Assembly: GCA_030407005.1 (NCBI GenBank)
Contig: JAUDYN010000007.1
Coordinates: forward strand, 3,470,864 to 3,534,863
Length of the DNA: 64,000 nucleotides
Direction of reading: 5' to 3'
Origin: Desarmillaria ectypa
Taxonomy: Eukaryota; Basidiomycota; Agaricomycetes; Agaricales; Physalacriaceae
Shown: in pieces, positions 49,026 to 60,551 of the stretch
Numbering within the stretch: the stretch's first letter is position 1
Layout of the letters: each line of letters begins with the position of its first letter
The notes under the pieces: generated by a model
Databases searched by the model: none
Seen by the model: the letters and a program-made list of their open reading frames with translations, nothing else
Told to the model about the DNA's origin: nothing
Translations under genes and position numbers: made by a program

Positions 49026-49741
49026 TCATCGAGCGACGACCGACTCCTGCGTGTTTGATCGATTCAATGAAGACACGATGTCAGCATACGTCGATCGTTC
49101 GCTTGAATCCCCAGACCTCAGGGCACAGACCAACAGCTCTGCGAAGACTCCATGAAACACCGTCTTTCCCTGCTCCTCTTTTGCAACTTCATTTTCCCTA
49201 CACGCAGTCAATATTACGCGAGAACTCATATCGGGGCACTGATCCACTGCAAACACTGACTAATACTCAGGGAGAGTCCTTGCTGTGTCATCTGTAGCGT
49301 CTATCATATGCTTAAACAACAACGTGGTGCACTCGTAGGAATATTCTTCGCTGAAAATCCTGGAGGGTCGTCGGTGGCAGCTCCAGAATAAAAGCAGTCG
49401 AGAATGACGAATAGACGATGGCACTTGGCATGGGATATCTGCTGAAAGATGGCATTGATCTCCTAGTCACTGATGTCAAAATAGGTTTTGCCTCTTCCAA
49501 GACTACCAATAAATCAACATTTGATGTTATGCTGCTTCCCTTTCCATGCCCTGTATCCAACTCCTTCTCGTGCTGTTCCAACGAGCTTATTGTGTTCGAA
49601 TTTACCTCCTGCAGAAGTATCTGAGTGTTCTCCTCTAGTCGAAATCGACATGTGTTATGATTCACAAGGCAATTTGTCTACCAAGGACTGGATAGGAACA
49701 CTGTCATCATTTTTCGGCAAGGTCAAATGTAGAAGATCATA
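49026..49741 (-). pseudogene. Caspase-domain (peptidase C14) relic 1
   Basis: On the minus strand, 49500-49360 reads EINAIFQQISHAKC, then LFVILDCFYSGAATDDPP, aligning with the C14 catalytic-Cys region (usual form VILDCCHSG). Further down (49230-49080) comes SSRVILTACRENEVAKEEQG, then F--VFAELLVCAL and STYADIVSSLNR, matching the C-terminal half of agaricomycete caspase-domain proteins (S-HVLLAAC-E-E-A-E). The two parts lie in different frames with stops between. The N-terminal half and the His motif were not found. Function would be a Cys protease-like fold of the metacaspase/paracaspase clan; this copy is dead. Confidence 0.65.
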
Positions 49742-50759
49742 TTAGAGCATGTGTGGTGCTAGTGAACTGGAGCAACGAAGTTGGAGATGTAAAAGATAAA
49801 GGACACTGGAGAACGGCACGCCCAATGACTGAAACATCATTGCAAGAATCCGACGAAGACAAATCGCCGGCGCCTCTGACTTGATAGTCATTGGCGAAGA
49901 ACATGATAGTACGTCCATCTCAAAGGGGCAGTCTGTTTTGGCCGGCCGAATCAAGTGCATATAGTCAGGTTTTCCGAACGTACAGGGAGAAATCAAGGAA
50001 TTATGGTTATGGTCTCCTCGCATAGCGGAGAATGAGAGTATCATCAAACAAGAAAGAGCAGCGCCATAGAAAGTACTGATAGGGGGCTGTATTCGTCACC
50101 GGTATCTGGTGAATGGGAATGTGCATCCACGCCTTGTTTGCACTAATATAATGAGATTTGTGTAGCCAGCGTTCTAGAGGTGTACCCTTCGTCAGATGGA
50201 AGAACATAAGATCCACAGGCGACGGCTGTGTATCAATGGCCATATATTGGCTTCAATACATGTGCATCATATTCTTCTCCGAATATTGCTTACCTTTTAA
50301 TACGGGCTGGGTTTATCAGACTATATGACTTTCTGCCCTGTTAGTCATAATATATGGACGGTATTGTGATGCTCTAAAAACTTGACGCTTACCACGAACG
50401 ACATCATGGACGCGAATGAATGGGGAAACGATAAAACGAGTAGTTGCGAGGCGGTAGTCTTGACAAGCAAATTGTCTGGCACCATACCAGGACGACACTT
50501 ATGATCTTGGATCGTTCCCATCTTGAATTGCCTCTCGATGATGCTCCCATTTGTATGGATGGCTGGCGCCTTTCTTGGGAGACTATGGTGATCGTACGAG
50601 GTTTCTTTATCACCAATAATCACCCCTTAACCGAAGGCTACAGCACAGCATGAACAATCACCTGTAAGCTGAATAGGTTGCTCCAAGGGTACGTCGTGGT
50701 TTTTTTGTATCCTTCAAGCTTTTTCTCACCCTTGGCTAGGTCGGCTATCGGTCTCCAAT
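49742..50759. other. Between divergent caspase relics, no intact gene
   Basis: Probably holds decayed 5' parts of one or both relics, but I could not match any stretch to the domain. Short frames on both strands lack motifs. Confidence 0.35.
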
Positions 50760-51480
50760 GATTGCTCCTCGGAATTGGCCCAAGCAGTGTGTTTATTCTT
50801 TGTTATTGGCTCCTATGTTGATCCATAGCGCTTCATCCCCTATGCCATGTTTACGGTTCTTGATTCTGAAATGTCCCAATGGCATTGAGACGTACCGAGA
50901 GCATCCTTTACGCGCTTGTGCGTGCGGCACTATGCCGCTGAGGGCCTCGCCGTGCCCGAAGAATGTATCCAGTGCCATCTTGGCAATTCGACAAGAGCTA
51001 TCTCCTGGGACAGCTATCCCACTATCCCATGCTCTACGGTATCACCATGCACTTTGTTGGACACGGTGCTAGATACTTACGGTCTGACAACAATCCCAGA
51101 CCGCGTTAAGGCTCATATAAGCCGCTGCACCATGGGATCAGATGAACATCGAACTGTATCTCAAGGTTTTCTAGGCAAATGGGTGCAATGGTGGGAAGCT
51201 AAGCTATGAACAACGGGAAACCACAATGAAGCCCCATGCCCTACTGAGCACGTGATCTTGACGCGTCTCCCGATTCAGGAGATTGATGCTATCCCCGCCC
51301 AAATCTCTCGCGCCATGGTATGAGACCATTGTGATCTTCGACTGCTATCACTGTGGAAGTGGCTTACTCTCGCTTGATGGTACGTATCGTCCCCCCCACT
51401 GATGTGTGATTTGTTTGAAGACATACTCTGTATTGTAGATGAAATCTTCCCTGATGCATCGCCGGTGGAATACGAGTTTG
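50760..51480 (+). pseudogene. Caspase-domain (peptidase C14) relic 2
   Basis: Recognisable pieces in the correct order: EGLAVPEECIQCHLGNS and RAISWDSYPT (50930-51030), GITMHFVGHGARY around the catalytic His (51040-51080), DIDASPDSGD-like sequence (51255-51290) and ETIVIFDCYHCGSG around the catalytic Cys (51325-51365; usual DCCHSG). Stops and frame changes separate them, for example a TAA after the His block. No start can be assigned. The same ECIQC motif recurs in relic 3. Confidence 0.68.
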
Positions 51481-52574
51481 TACGTAGTTTATACTGCATT
51501 TAAAGCATTTGAATGTGCGAGGAATGAATGAGAGGAATGAGAAGATGAAGTTATAAGCGGTACACCAGTAGCTGGCAACACGGCTTTGACATGGGAACTT
51601 GCACCTAGAGCAAAGTCTAAGCGATCGTAGTCCTAATCATCAGGGAAGCTCACGGGTGATGCTATTCAGGAGCTGACATCTTCCCGGCGTGAGGAGGAGC
51701 ATTTAACCGGATATCTACTTCAGGAGGAAACCTAGACGAGTAAACCGAGGGTCGAGAATACAAATGACGTGCTGGAAGCATGAAAAAATCCGGACCAATG
51801 TCACCTGGTAAGATTTCTCGACTTCATGACTAGCGGGACAACTGATGATCCAAAACAGCACGCTGCCGAGTTCTTCGAACGGTATGAAAAGCCCGTTAAT
51901 CTAGGTGGTTATCGCGGGCGCCAAGCCCTGCGAGCGGCAATGCTAACAGAGGTACCCCACACCCTACAATCCTGGCGTTAGAAATTGAACGCCTTTGCGT
52001 CATGCACCGGTCGCTAAACCTGATGGTCAGCAAATCCCGTATGGAATGTTGGTAGAGACCCCGATGCTGCACAAGTGCGAGGCTACATCAATCTTCTGGG
52101 CTCGTCTCTATCGATATACTGAAGATTTTACGATTCGGATGTTCAGTGTCGCGTTGTCCCTGAAGACGATGACGCATTCTGGAAAATCTGTTCCCCTTCA
52201 GCCGTCCGCCAAGACAATCTTCGATGTTCGACAGTTCAATCAAACTCCACAAAGATGTTTGTGTACTTCATTCTATGCGCTGCAATATTTCTAACGTATT
52301 GCTGATGACTGAGAGAAACCAGGTCCTCAATCTGCCCAGCATTGCAATGTCGACGGTCTGTATTTCTGACTTGCCGGCGGCTGGACGCGAGTATCGCTTC
52401 TTCCCACCAATGCCTCTGAAACGACAGCGGCATCCATCAAATAGCTGATATCTGAGGCCTTTTCACACCGCTCTCCATTCTCTTTCCTTTGTCATACTTC
52501 TCGCATGTCGCTCTCAGTTCTCCGTTCATGGGAATACAAATCTTCTCTGCCTATTGTACCCATCCTCAACGCAC
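51481..52574. other. Decayed sequence downstream of caspase relic 2
   Basis: A readable stretch near 51820-51980 (TSGTTDDPKQHAAEFFERYE) and another near 52140-52240 (CRVVPEDDDAFWKICSPSAV) look protein-derived. They might be the C-terminal region of the caspase relic or another lost gene; I do not recognise the family. Confidence 0.35.
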
Positions 52575-52581
52575 TATATAA
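52575..52581 (+). promoter_or_regulatory. TATA box of second Kre9/Knh1-like gene
   Basis: TATATAA within GCACTATATAAC, 52 bp before the ATG at 52627, matching the paralog's element in sequence and nearly in distance. Confidence 0.6.
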
Positions 52582-52626
52582 CCTGACTAAATTTATCACT
52601 ATTCTGCATCGTCTGGACACACAAAC

Positions 52627-53141
52627 ATGAAGTTCACTTTCTCTACTGCGTTCCTCGCCGCTCTGTTCGCAGCAGCCACCGTCTCTGCCTCTGCAACTCC
52701 TGCTAAACGCGATATCTTTGACCCACCGATCCTCTCCCCGACTACGGGTACGACCTGGACGATAAAGACCACCCAGACTGTCTCTTGGGATACGTCCAAC
52801 CCTCCTGACTTGATCACCGACCGTAACCACAGCAGCATCAGGCTGATCAAGGGCGGCAGGTTTTTGCCTGGTATGTTTGCGTTTACCGATAGAGCCGTGG
52901 CTTTTTACTGATTAACTGTAAACAGTCGTTTTGGCCGACGAGTTTGATATCCTGCTGGGAAGTATTGAGGTAGAGGTTCCCTGGGTTGTTGAGGGCGATG
53001 ACTACGCCCTTGTTCGTAAGTTTACTTCTCTTTCGTTCGTTCGTGAGACTCTTGCTGATGAAGTTCGATATTCATTCAGTTTTCGGTGACTCCGGAAATG
53101 TGGGCAAGGAGTTTAGCATCAAGGGTGGCCCTCCGGCCTGA
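52627..53141 (+). CDS. Small secreted Kre9/Knh1-like protein, copy 2
   Basis: Exons 52627-52870, 52926-53015 and 53080-53141 (introns 55 and 64 nt) give 131 aa ending TGA. Both introns interrupt the same codons as in the copy at 46882, and exons 2 and 3 have the same lengths (90 and 62 nt). Signal peptide MKFTFSTAFLAALFAAATVS, Kex2-type KR before DIFDPPILSPTTGTTW, then TVSWDTSNPP, SSIRLIKGG, EGDDYALVLFGDSGN and EFSIKGG. The main differences from copy 1 are a longer signal region (VSASA) and charge changes in the IEVEVPWVVEG segment. Likely secreted and cell-wall associated; exact role unknown. Confidence 0.87.
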
Positions 53142-54214
53142 AGATTTTAATTTTTGCTTTGCTGCATTTGCTTTTTCACGTTGTTGAACCCTTTTTATCA
53201 TGCGTAAAGCTTTGTTTTTAGTGCAGCAACTGGACTGGTTTTACAAATAAAGATTGGATTTTCGAATTGTGGGGCCTTTATGACCCGCCCATTTACGGTA
53301 CCTCTTCAAGATTATTGGTCGTCTTTGTACCTTTTACCATTGTGGAGAGGTGAGACTTCACTCTATTTGGCTACGCTCTATCCTACACGGATTGGTCACC
53401 GAAAGAACACAAGTTATAACTTTACAAAGATACAAATGCAAAGTGAAGCAATTTCCGCGTCGAATCAAACATACAAGGACAAAATACTCTAAAGGAGGAG
53501 AAGAGAGAAAGAGAATTTCGCTATGCTCCGGTTCATCTGTAGGCTCGATCCCAATTAATCTTGTCTCTTGAGAGTCTTCTTTTACCAGTGGCTCTGCCAA
53601 TCGACATCGATGACGATTGGTAGCGCCTGTCCTTTCGCGCCCGAGCATTGTCCGATCATAGCTCACTACACGAATACCTCCGGATACGAGCGATCAGAAA
53701 CTTCCTTGTAGCCTTCTTGAATCAGGGAGATGCACCTTCATCTTAAGCGCTCGTTAATGTATTAAGGCCTTTGACAACAGTATGACATCTCTATGAAAGC
53801 ACAGGCTGTCCACATCGACGTATCGAAGCCAAGTGCTACTGAAGAAAGAATACAAGGTCGCAGAATAAGAAAACATCACAAGGTACTCCCGGCGTGATTG
53901 ACCAGAGGGTCCTGTGAGTTAAATTATCGATATCTCACTGTAGGCTTATCCGGCAAAGGCAACGGAAATGAGGCCTGGACTCGGCCTCCGTCGTTGGATA
54001 CGACAATACATTTAACTTACACAACCGGCATTTGGCTCGACTATATGCCGAGCCCATGCCATAAATAGGCAGGCATATTCTTCGCAAAACTCTGTCATCT
54101 TCATCGAAGCCGTGATATCGTATTAGAGGGGAAAATACCGACACGATAACATAAAAGGTTTAATGCTGAAAAAATATATCCCTCAATAACCATAACGTCC
54201 CTCAGATTATTGAC
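53142..54214. other. Intergenic, no supportable gene
   Basis: Minus-strand frames at 53358-53666 and 53935-54144 have no recognisable motif. Sequence near 53500-53700 is coding-like in composition but cannot be assigned. Confidence 0.35.
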
Positions 54215-54512
54215 TTATGTTCCCCTGTAGTTACTGGAAACTTTTGTGTCTGATGGACAATAAAGCCTCGGCAAAGTAGACAATGACACGATTGCCGCGA
54301 TTTGGCAGCCGCCGACAAGATTATACAGTGTCTTCATAATGTTGTCGCATGCTAGGATGGCCATCGTGGGAGATGGCTTCAGAATCGCCACGTAAGCACT
54401 GGATACGTTCTTCAGGAATGCTGAAGTCCTTGGTGAGATATTGCCGTATTCCCAACGCATCAGACGCACAAGCATCGATGCGAGTTGGAACAGCCCAGAA
54501 ATCTAGAGCCAT
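54215..54512 (-). pseudogene. Caspase-domain (peptidase C14) relic 3
   Basis: Minus strand: FWAVPTRIDA, SDALGIRQYLTKDFSIPEER and IQCLRGDSEAISHDGHPS match the N-terminal half of the domain (usual FWAVLIGID...). After a frame change come NIMKTLYNLV and, in a third frame, GNRVIVYFAEA, where the family has VYFAGHGS. The catalytic His motif is therefore lost. A block of about 10 residues is missing after FWAV-IGID. No Cys half follows. It is a short dead fragment related to relic 2, with which it shares the EE-IQC block. Confidence 0.7.
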
Positions 54513-54907
54513 CGATAGGGTGTAGGGGCTAAAATATCAATGCTACCGATCTTGGCTGAGAAGAATTGTCGGACCCTGAAAAGAAAATTCCCTCTTCCTC
54601 TCCGAACACCACCTCATCAATCGGACATCACTACTCGTACTTACCCCCAGTCTGACTTTACTCAGATTGGCTGAAGTTGTGCATATAGTTCCCCATGCAC
54701 TATTTTCCATTTTGTTCCTTTATTACTTACCGTCGATTGTGAAGCTGGTGGGACTGTTGGATTCCGAAGCTTCATTTCCACGAGAAGTTCATCGATGGTA
54801 ACTATGTATCTACAGTATATTGATGAAATAATAAAGGCCGTTCAGCTGAACATTAAGTAGTACAAGGTTGCGAGGTCAAGAAGGTTGATTATCGCGCAAA
54901 AACATTA

Positions 54908-55650
54908 CTATGAAAGGAGGTTTCTACAAAGCGATCCAGGCGGAAGCGGTTCCCGACTGTTGGGAGGGTAAAGAATTTCCCTATGACGAACCTGTCCGAC
55001 AATTGACATCAAAATATAAGCCTTTATCATATTCATAATTGCTTCGCAAAAGTCCCGGTGTTCCTGCCACTCTCTGATATCAAATTCTCCCCGAAAAAAA
55101 ATGACACATCCTCCACACGCAGTGCATTGTACGTGAGTGCGTTGAATAGAATTAGGCTCTATCCATGCTTCGTCCTCGAGAAGTCGTCTCCCAATAGCCG
55201 GGTTTAAGGGTGGTCCTTCTCGAAGATCCAGGTCAAAGTAAGCGCCAGTGATATTGACTTCGATGTGGCGCGTTGGGTCAGAACTCGAAATAGTATGGAT
55301 AAATGACAGCTCCTGTCGAGTCGACAGAGTGGATGCATCGGAGTTCATTACGAAAGACCATCTGAAGTAGGGAGAAGCTAAGCATAAGAACTTGGTTCGC
55401 AATTGCAGTGTGCCACGTACTGGGTGGGGTACACTCGAGCCAAGTCGTTTCGGAAACCAACGACGTCAAAGATGAATCGCCTAATTCTTGTGGGCTTTGA
55501 TGAGGTAATTCCACAGGCGCTGAATATGCTGGCCAACATTGTGTGAGGGGGAACGGTAAACGGTCTTGATTTTGAAAGTGGTGGGAATGTGAGCTTGAGA
55601 ATAATTTGTATGCTGTTTAAATAACTTGCCTGCGACTGCCACCTAGTCAT
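54908..55650 (-). CDS. Hypothetical protein with Cys/His zinc-ribbon-like motif, at least 2 exons
   Basis: An exon upstream of 55421 encodes PFTVPPHTMLASIFSACGI, then KPTRIRRFIFDVVGFRNDLARVYPTQ. A 59-nt intron (55362-55420) is removed and the frame continues WSFVMNSDASTL through to TAG 54908-54910. The C-terminal part holds CTACGGCVIFFRGEFDIREW followed by QEHRDFC. This C-x2-C...W-x2-H-x3-C pattern is recurrent in agaricomycete proteins of unknown function and may bind zinc. The start is uncertain: ATG at 55650 gives the longest product and an inner ATG at 55536 is possible. No signal peptide. It lies upstream-to-downstream in the same direction as the GMC gene, about 0.6 kb away, with no evidence of a functional link. 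Confidence 0.68.
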
Positions 55651-56268
55651 TTATTGTCTTTGAAGTTACCATTTTTGTTACAGACAAAGCTAGAAAAGGA
55701 CAATGAGACAATGTGGGTTTCCGAGTGGAAACGATGGAAAAGTGAGTCAGCTGAAGGGAAACTGGGGATCACAGAAGAACCCTGGTTGTCCTATAGCCGA
55801 ACCATTCTAACATCGAAACAGTATAAAACACTGTCGACCGCGACGTACTGAATATTATGTATTCTGAACCACAAGTAGTGTGATAATTGATTACAACATG
55901 GCTAGTGAACAATGCGGCGCGATGATGGCGGTAAAAAATAGTCGCGACGTCGAACCCTCTGCATACAAGTCAAGGACAAAGTACATACTGACTCGTCGTC
56001 CGATTTCGTACACCTGCTATCATAAATGCTACAAACTCGCTTACACCTATTACTGTTGAAGCATCAACACTATAGTCCAGTAGGAATCTTGCAACGAAAG
56101 GAAACACTGACAATTTGCTGTAGCAACTTCAATTCAATTTGGTTTAGCATAGCAGGAAACACAAAGTGGTTATTGTACAAGTACACGATTGAAAGATTCA
56201 AGTCGCTGTCATCTTCAAGTTTGTAGTCCTTCCATATTCGAATCCACACGATGAATGGTCAAGTATAC
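55651..56268. other. Spacer between GMC gene 3' end and hypothetical gene
   Basis: Contains short plus-strand frames without motifs. Should include the 3' UTR of the GMC gene and the promoter of the hypothetical gene. Nothing else seen. Confidence 0.4.
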
Positions 56269-58733
56269 TTACTGAATGTTGAATAATTCCTGGTCGTTCG
56301 CAAGGCAGACTCCACAAGACGCTCGATATGACGCTTTAATCAGATCAGCAGCCTTCTCGGCGACACCGTGCAAGCTTGCCGCGAGGTGAGCGCTAACTTG
56401 CAGAGGCACGATGGAAGCATCGACGACTCGGACATTAGAAGTATCGTACACCTTCAGCTGCGAATTGACGACACCTGATACAAAGATTTCCGTTACTAAA
56501 ATATGAGAACCAAAATGCCATGACTTACCACCAAGGCTACGTTTCATCATAGCCAATGTACCAATTGGGTGAGACACCGCTGAGAAGCTATTGGTAATCC
56601 ATGCCCTCCAGTCCTCTTCACTGCCGCGGTCCGCATTATCAGGAACCAAACCAATACCCGGCTGACATTCCCGTACTGAAAGCTTGCTACAAAAATTACT
56701 ATCAATATATAAATGGATCTTTGACCTATAAGAGGGCTGACCTAAGTGGAGGACTGGAAAGAATCGTGCGAGAAAGTCGGGCACTGGCGACCTGGACATC
56801 AAGGTCCCAGCCAATGGAGAAATAGTTTACGTTGATCGTCGGATGAGTAAATGGGTCCGTTGTCTGAAAAATAAGGATGAGCGAAAGAGTCTTAATTGAG
56901 CTGTTTAGCATACCAGTATCCGTACAGTTCCTCTGCTAAATGGGAGCAGTTGCCATTGAAGAATCCCGAGATCGCTGCAGCTGAAGGAAGATCGGAATAA
57001 GATCATGAAGACAGGGTCATCAAACTCACGCTGGGTAGCCGGTGTCATAGAAAAGTTCAACGATAGGCGCTTATCGCTCAGGTTAGCTTACCATACTAAT
57101 CTAATGAGAAAGAAAGACCCACCATTCTTATTGATAATCAAGTCGGCTTGTATGCTATAAATCTGCTCCAAAGCATCTGCACTCAAGGCTGAACTCGCTT
57201 GACTGCTGGCCCAAGATGACAAACTGGATTGAATCTTGCTGACAGACGCTGCTGCTTTGTTGCCGAATACTTGGTAGATGTTGGGGTATGCAATAGCATC
57301 GGAAGGTCCACGTCCTCCGGGCGAAAAGCCTGTACCGGTGGAACCGAGTGAGCTCATTGTCTATGGATATGCATCAGCCGTGCCTGGGTCAAATGCATGT
57401 AATATGGATCAGTACCTGCTCTTGAAGATTCTTTCCCACAGTTTTGAGATCAATATGAGTACTGATTCCAAGGGGCCCCAAGACATCAGAGTCGCCGATT
57501 CCAGAAAGTTGAAGGAGTGCGGGAGACTGATAATGGTGAGCGAGGACAGCCGCAGTGACAGATACAGAAGAACATACCTGGATGGCACCGCATGCAACGA
57601 TGACTTCTCTGTTTGCAGTGGCAGTGTATCGAGCAGAGCCTCCGCTAGCGGGAGCAAACTCGACGCCAGAAGCAGTCAAGGGAATGCTTCCAGCATTCGC
57701 CCAGTTGATTTTAGTGACCTTTCAAACGGTGTTACAGCCCGAAATCTCACAGATGCAGCAGCCGAACATACCTGATGTTCAGTGAGGGTGAGCCAGTTTG
57801 GTCGTTCACTTTCGACTGGAGTAAGATACGCTTGAACAGAGGAAGAACGATGGTCGCCATCCCGCCAATCGATGGTCTGTATGTATTCTTCAATGTGGTA
57901 GCGAACTGAACTCAAATTATTTACTCACAAATGGCGTGATCGATACGGCATTTGCGCCACCACCATTAATATCAGGCGAATGGTAGATACCCGTAAGATT
58001 AACAATTGTATTGACGAAGTAGCCTTGTTGAAGTCCACCGTACATCTCGTCGGGGTATGTCACTTGAACGGGTCCAGCATATCCGTGGTAATCTGCATTA
58101 TATTGAGCGCCTTTCTCAGATTGTTGTTCATTAGGTGGGGAGAAATTCTCTGACTGAATAGGCAGGCTTGTCAAATATCGGCAACCCAAATGACTGCAGA
58201 GCACGTACTTTTTTCATGTAACTGAACATGCTTTCCCAGTTCCAACCTACGCTTGCCTCGTCTTCCTCCAAGAGCAAAGACCAAGCGTCAAACTGCGCAT
58301 CAAAACCACGTGTATAGTGACCGCCGTCTATCGAAGAGCTCCCGCCCAGAGTTTTCCCCCTAGGTCGTGTTGAGTTAGCCCGACTGTTCCACCGAATATA
58401 GGGGACCTACCCATGGATAGTCTTGCCACGGTCTGTTCTCCAGTTCCAATCCAACTCACTGCCAAGGGCTTGACCATAAGCATAGACATCATATATGCGA
58501 GGATCACGACGATTATCTCCTCCGGCCTCGATGAGAAGAACTGTTAGAGAAGAGTCTTCCGCAAGTCGGGCTGCGACTGTGGTACCGGTAAGACCTGCAC
58601 CAACGACAATGTAGTCGAATGATTGGCCGTTAGCTTCAGAGGGGTCAGTGGTAACTCCCGAGGCACGTTTGGTTAAAGCAAAAGCACAAAATACTAAAGT
58701 AAAGAGTATGAGTGAAATAGCCCTGGAGCACAT
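56269..58733 (-). CDS. Secreted GMC oxidoreductase (glucose oxidase / aryl-alcohol oxidase-like), 12 exons
   Basis: FAD-dependent oxidase or dehydrogenase of the glucose-methanol-choline family, probably extracellular. Exons 58733-58411, 58359-58209, 58153-57929, 57876-57772, 57718-57578, 57526-57416, 57360-57123, 57069-57030, 56980-56914, 56863-56742, 56686-56529 and 56474-56269 join without a break to 628 aa plus TAA. A signal peptide (MCSRAISLILFTLVFCAFAL) is followed by the Rossmann FAD motif FDYIVVGAGLTGTTVAARLAE, the GMC signature GKTLGGSSSIDGG, LLQLSGIGDSDVLGPLGI (signature 2), PFSRGTVRIL and both active-site His: SAVSHPIGTLAM and VSAHLAASLHGVAEKAADLI. All 11 introns are 49-55 nt. The NEQQ/GYAGPVQV region resembles glucose oxidase more than aryl-alcohol oxidase, but the substrate is not decided. 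The final CAG-TAA overlaps a good donor (GTAAGT), so an extra short exon is possible. Confidence 0.9.
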
Positions 58734-58791
58734 AGTAGCGAAAGAACGCGATGCGATGGGGAATAGCAGGAAGATTCCCAACTTATATATG

Positions 58792-58799
58792 CCAAGAAT
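58792..58799 (-). promoter_or_regulatory. TATA box of the GMC oxidoreductase gene
   Basis: TATATAAG on the minus strand, about 60 bp upstream of the ATG at 58733. Confidence 0.6.
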
Positions 58800-60551
58800 T
58801 AAGAACATTGCATCCATGCAAGTAACCCATGATTACATTCTATCGGTCAAACATGCCCCAGGCCTTTCGTAACCAGGGAAATTCGGTCGCGCCCTAGTAT
58901 CACATCAAGCCTCCACTAATGTTCCGATTCCCTTCTATATATGACCAAGATGCTTCGTCTGTCGAATTCAACACATATGAAGAACCACAAATTGCAGACA
59001 CTCGTCGCTGCTGTAGTTGCAAACGCCGCGGTAAAAGGGCAGGTACGAGACAGACGGGGCCAGACCTTGACCTGTAAAGTCTGTGTATAGTTGCGAATAA
59101 GAAGAATATCGTGGAAGGGCCTGTATACGTGCGAATTCTGACAGCAGCGGGCCGAGAATCTGGACGGAGCTTCAATATCAATTCTGGACCTTCTTTTACG
59201 TTCTTCCAAATTCAACTCAATGAATTGACCACTCGTCCCGTGTCGCCTTTTCATTACTCATGCCTACACGAGATCATAGGAAGGTGTTCGATTCTATCGG
59301 TATGTTCCTGCACTTACAACATTTACGAGCCTGACCTCAGACATTCAGGAAGACACTAAATTGGCCATTCCAAGGCGGAGCTACGAATCATCAATCTCGC
59401 CAACGTCAGAAGCGTTATTGTGTTCGCTGTGGTTGGCCGTGAACAGGGCCGATTGGGCAAGCCTCCGAGCGAACGTTGGAAAGGTAACTTGATAAGTAGG
59501 GCTGGGGGAAACGTACGTGGCGTCGTTTTCTTCTGAGGGGCGAAGGCTTATCCAATTACAGTACGTCACAAAACAATGTCGGGCCCGGATAGCTGACTTT
59601 GTTAGAGATGCTCAAGATGGATTACGTTCACCGCAAAAGTGGGGAGTTGGCAGCCGGTGTATGGAGCTGTTGGGTTTTCTGGATGACGAGGAAAGGCTCT
59701 GCGGCAAGTCTTGGAGAGGAATGATTTCGTCATCAGCAAGGATGGGAAAATTATGTAGGGTAAAGTTTTAGTGAGTTGGTTCCGCTGTGAAGATACTGGA
59801 CTGGGTGACTGAGTTCTCGTACTTAGGAAGAGACCTTTTGGACATCTTGGGAAAAATAGATCTTCATTCATTCTCGCTGCTTTTATCCCATGTCTCGTCA
59901 ACATGATTGGTAAGAGCCTTATGTCCTTTATCTTTCATTCAGCTCATGCTTTTGTAGTACAGTAGCCAAGGACGCCTCCTGATGGTCACTTGCTCAAATC
60001 ACCAATCAAGCGCATCGAAGTCCTACGACTCCTCTGTCCAGGAAGAAAAACATCTTTTTTTGCGTCGTACAACTGCGTCATTATCTGAGCTCCCCCCATC
60101 GTCCTATATCGACAATACTTTATGATGACGGTCAACTCGCGGAACAAAAAGTCGGCTATGTCGAGTTTTATTGGGAACTCTGGAATGCGAGCGGCGTTGT
60201 ACGCTGAGTGATACTCAATGCCGAGGAGATCCCGAAACCCCCATGACTCAGCGCAACATTTTCTTCGCCGCTTATGCTTGGCTCGACCTAATGTCTTTCT
60301 TCACTGACACCGAGCGCATCCTGGAACATATTTTAGTATCAGCCCGCAAGTGAGGTCAGTGGCATGTACAATTATGTGTCGAACGTCCAACTAACAAAAC
60401 TAACAGAACTAAACAGTCGGACCCGTAAATATCGAGACACGCCAAGAATCCCCCAACACCAAGCACCCAAAGCTAAGAAATCTCCTGTGGGACTTAGAAA
60501 CCGCGATCTCGACAGCATAATCTGCCCTTCCCACCCCAAACCAATACGTGA
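58800..60551. other. Intergenic, possible unrecognised small genes
   Basis: A plus-strand ATG near 58978 opens a short signal-peptide-like stretch (MKNHKLQTLVAAVVANAAV) followed by a splice-donor-like GTACGAG, but no continuing exon could be joined. Frames at 59517-59771 (plus), 59602-59904 (minus) and 60171-60353 (plus) lack known motifs. Confidence 0.35.
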
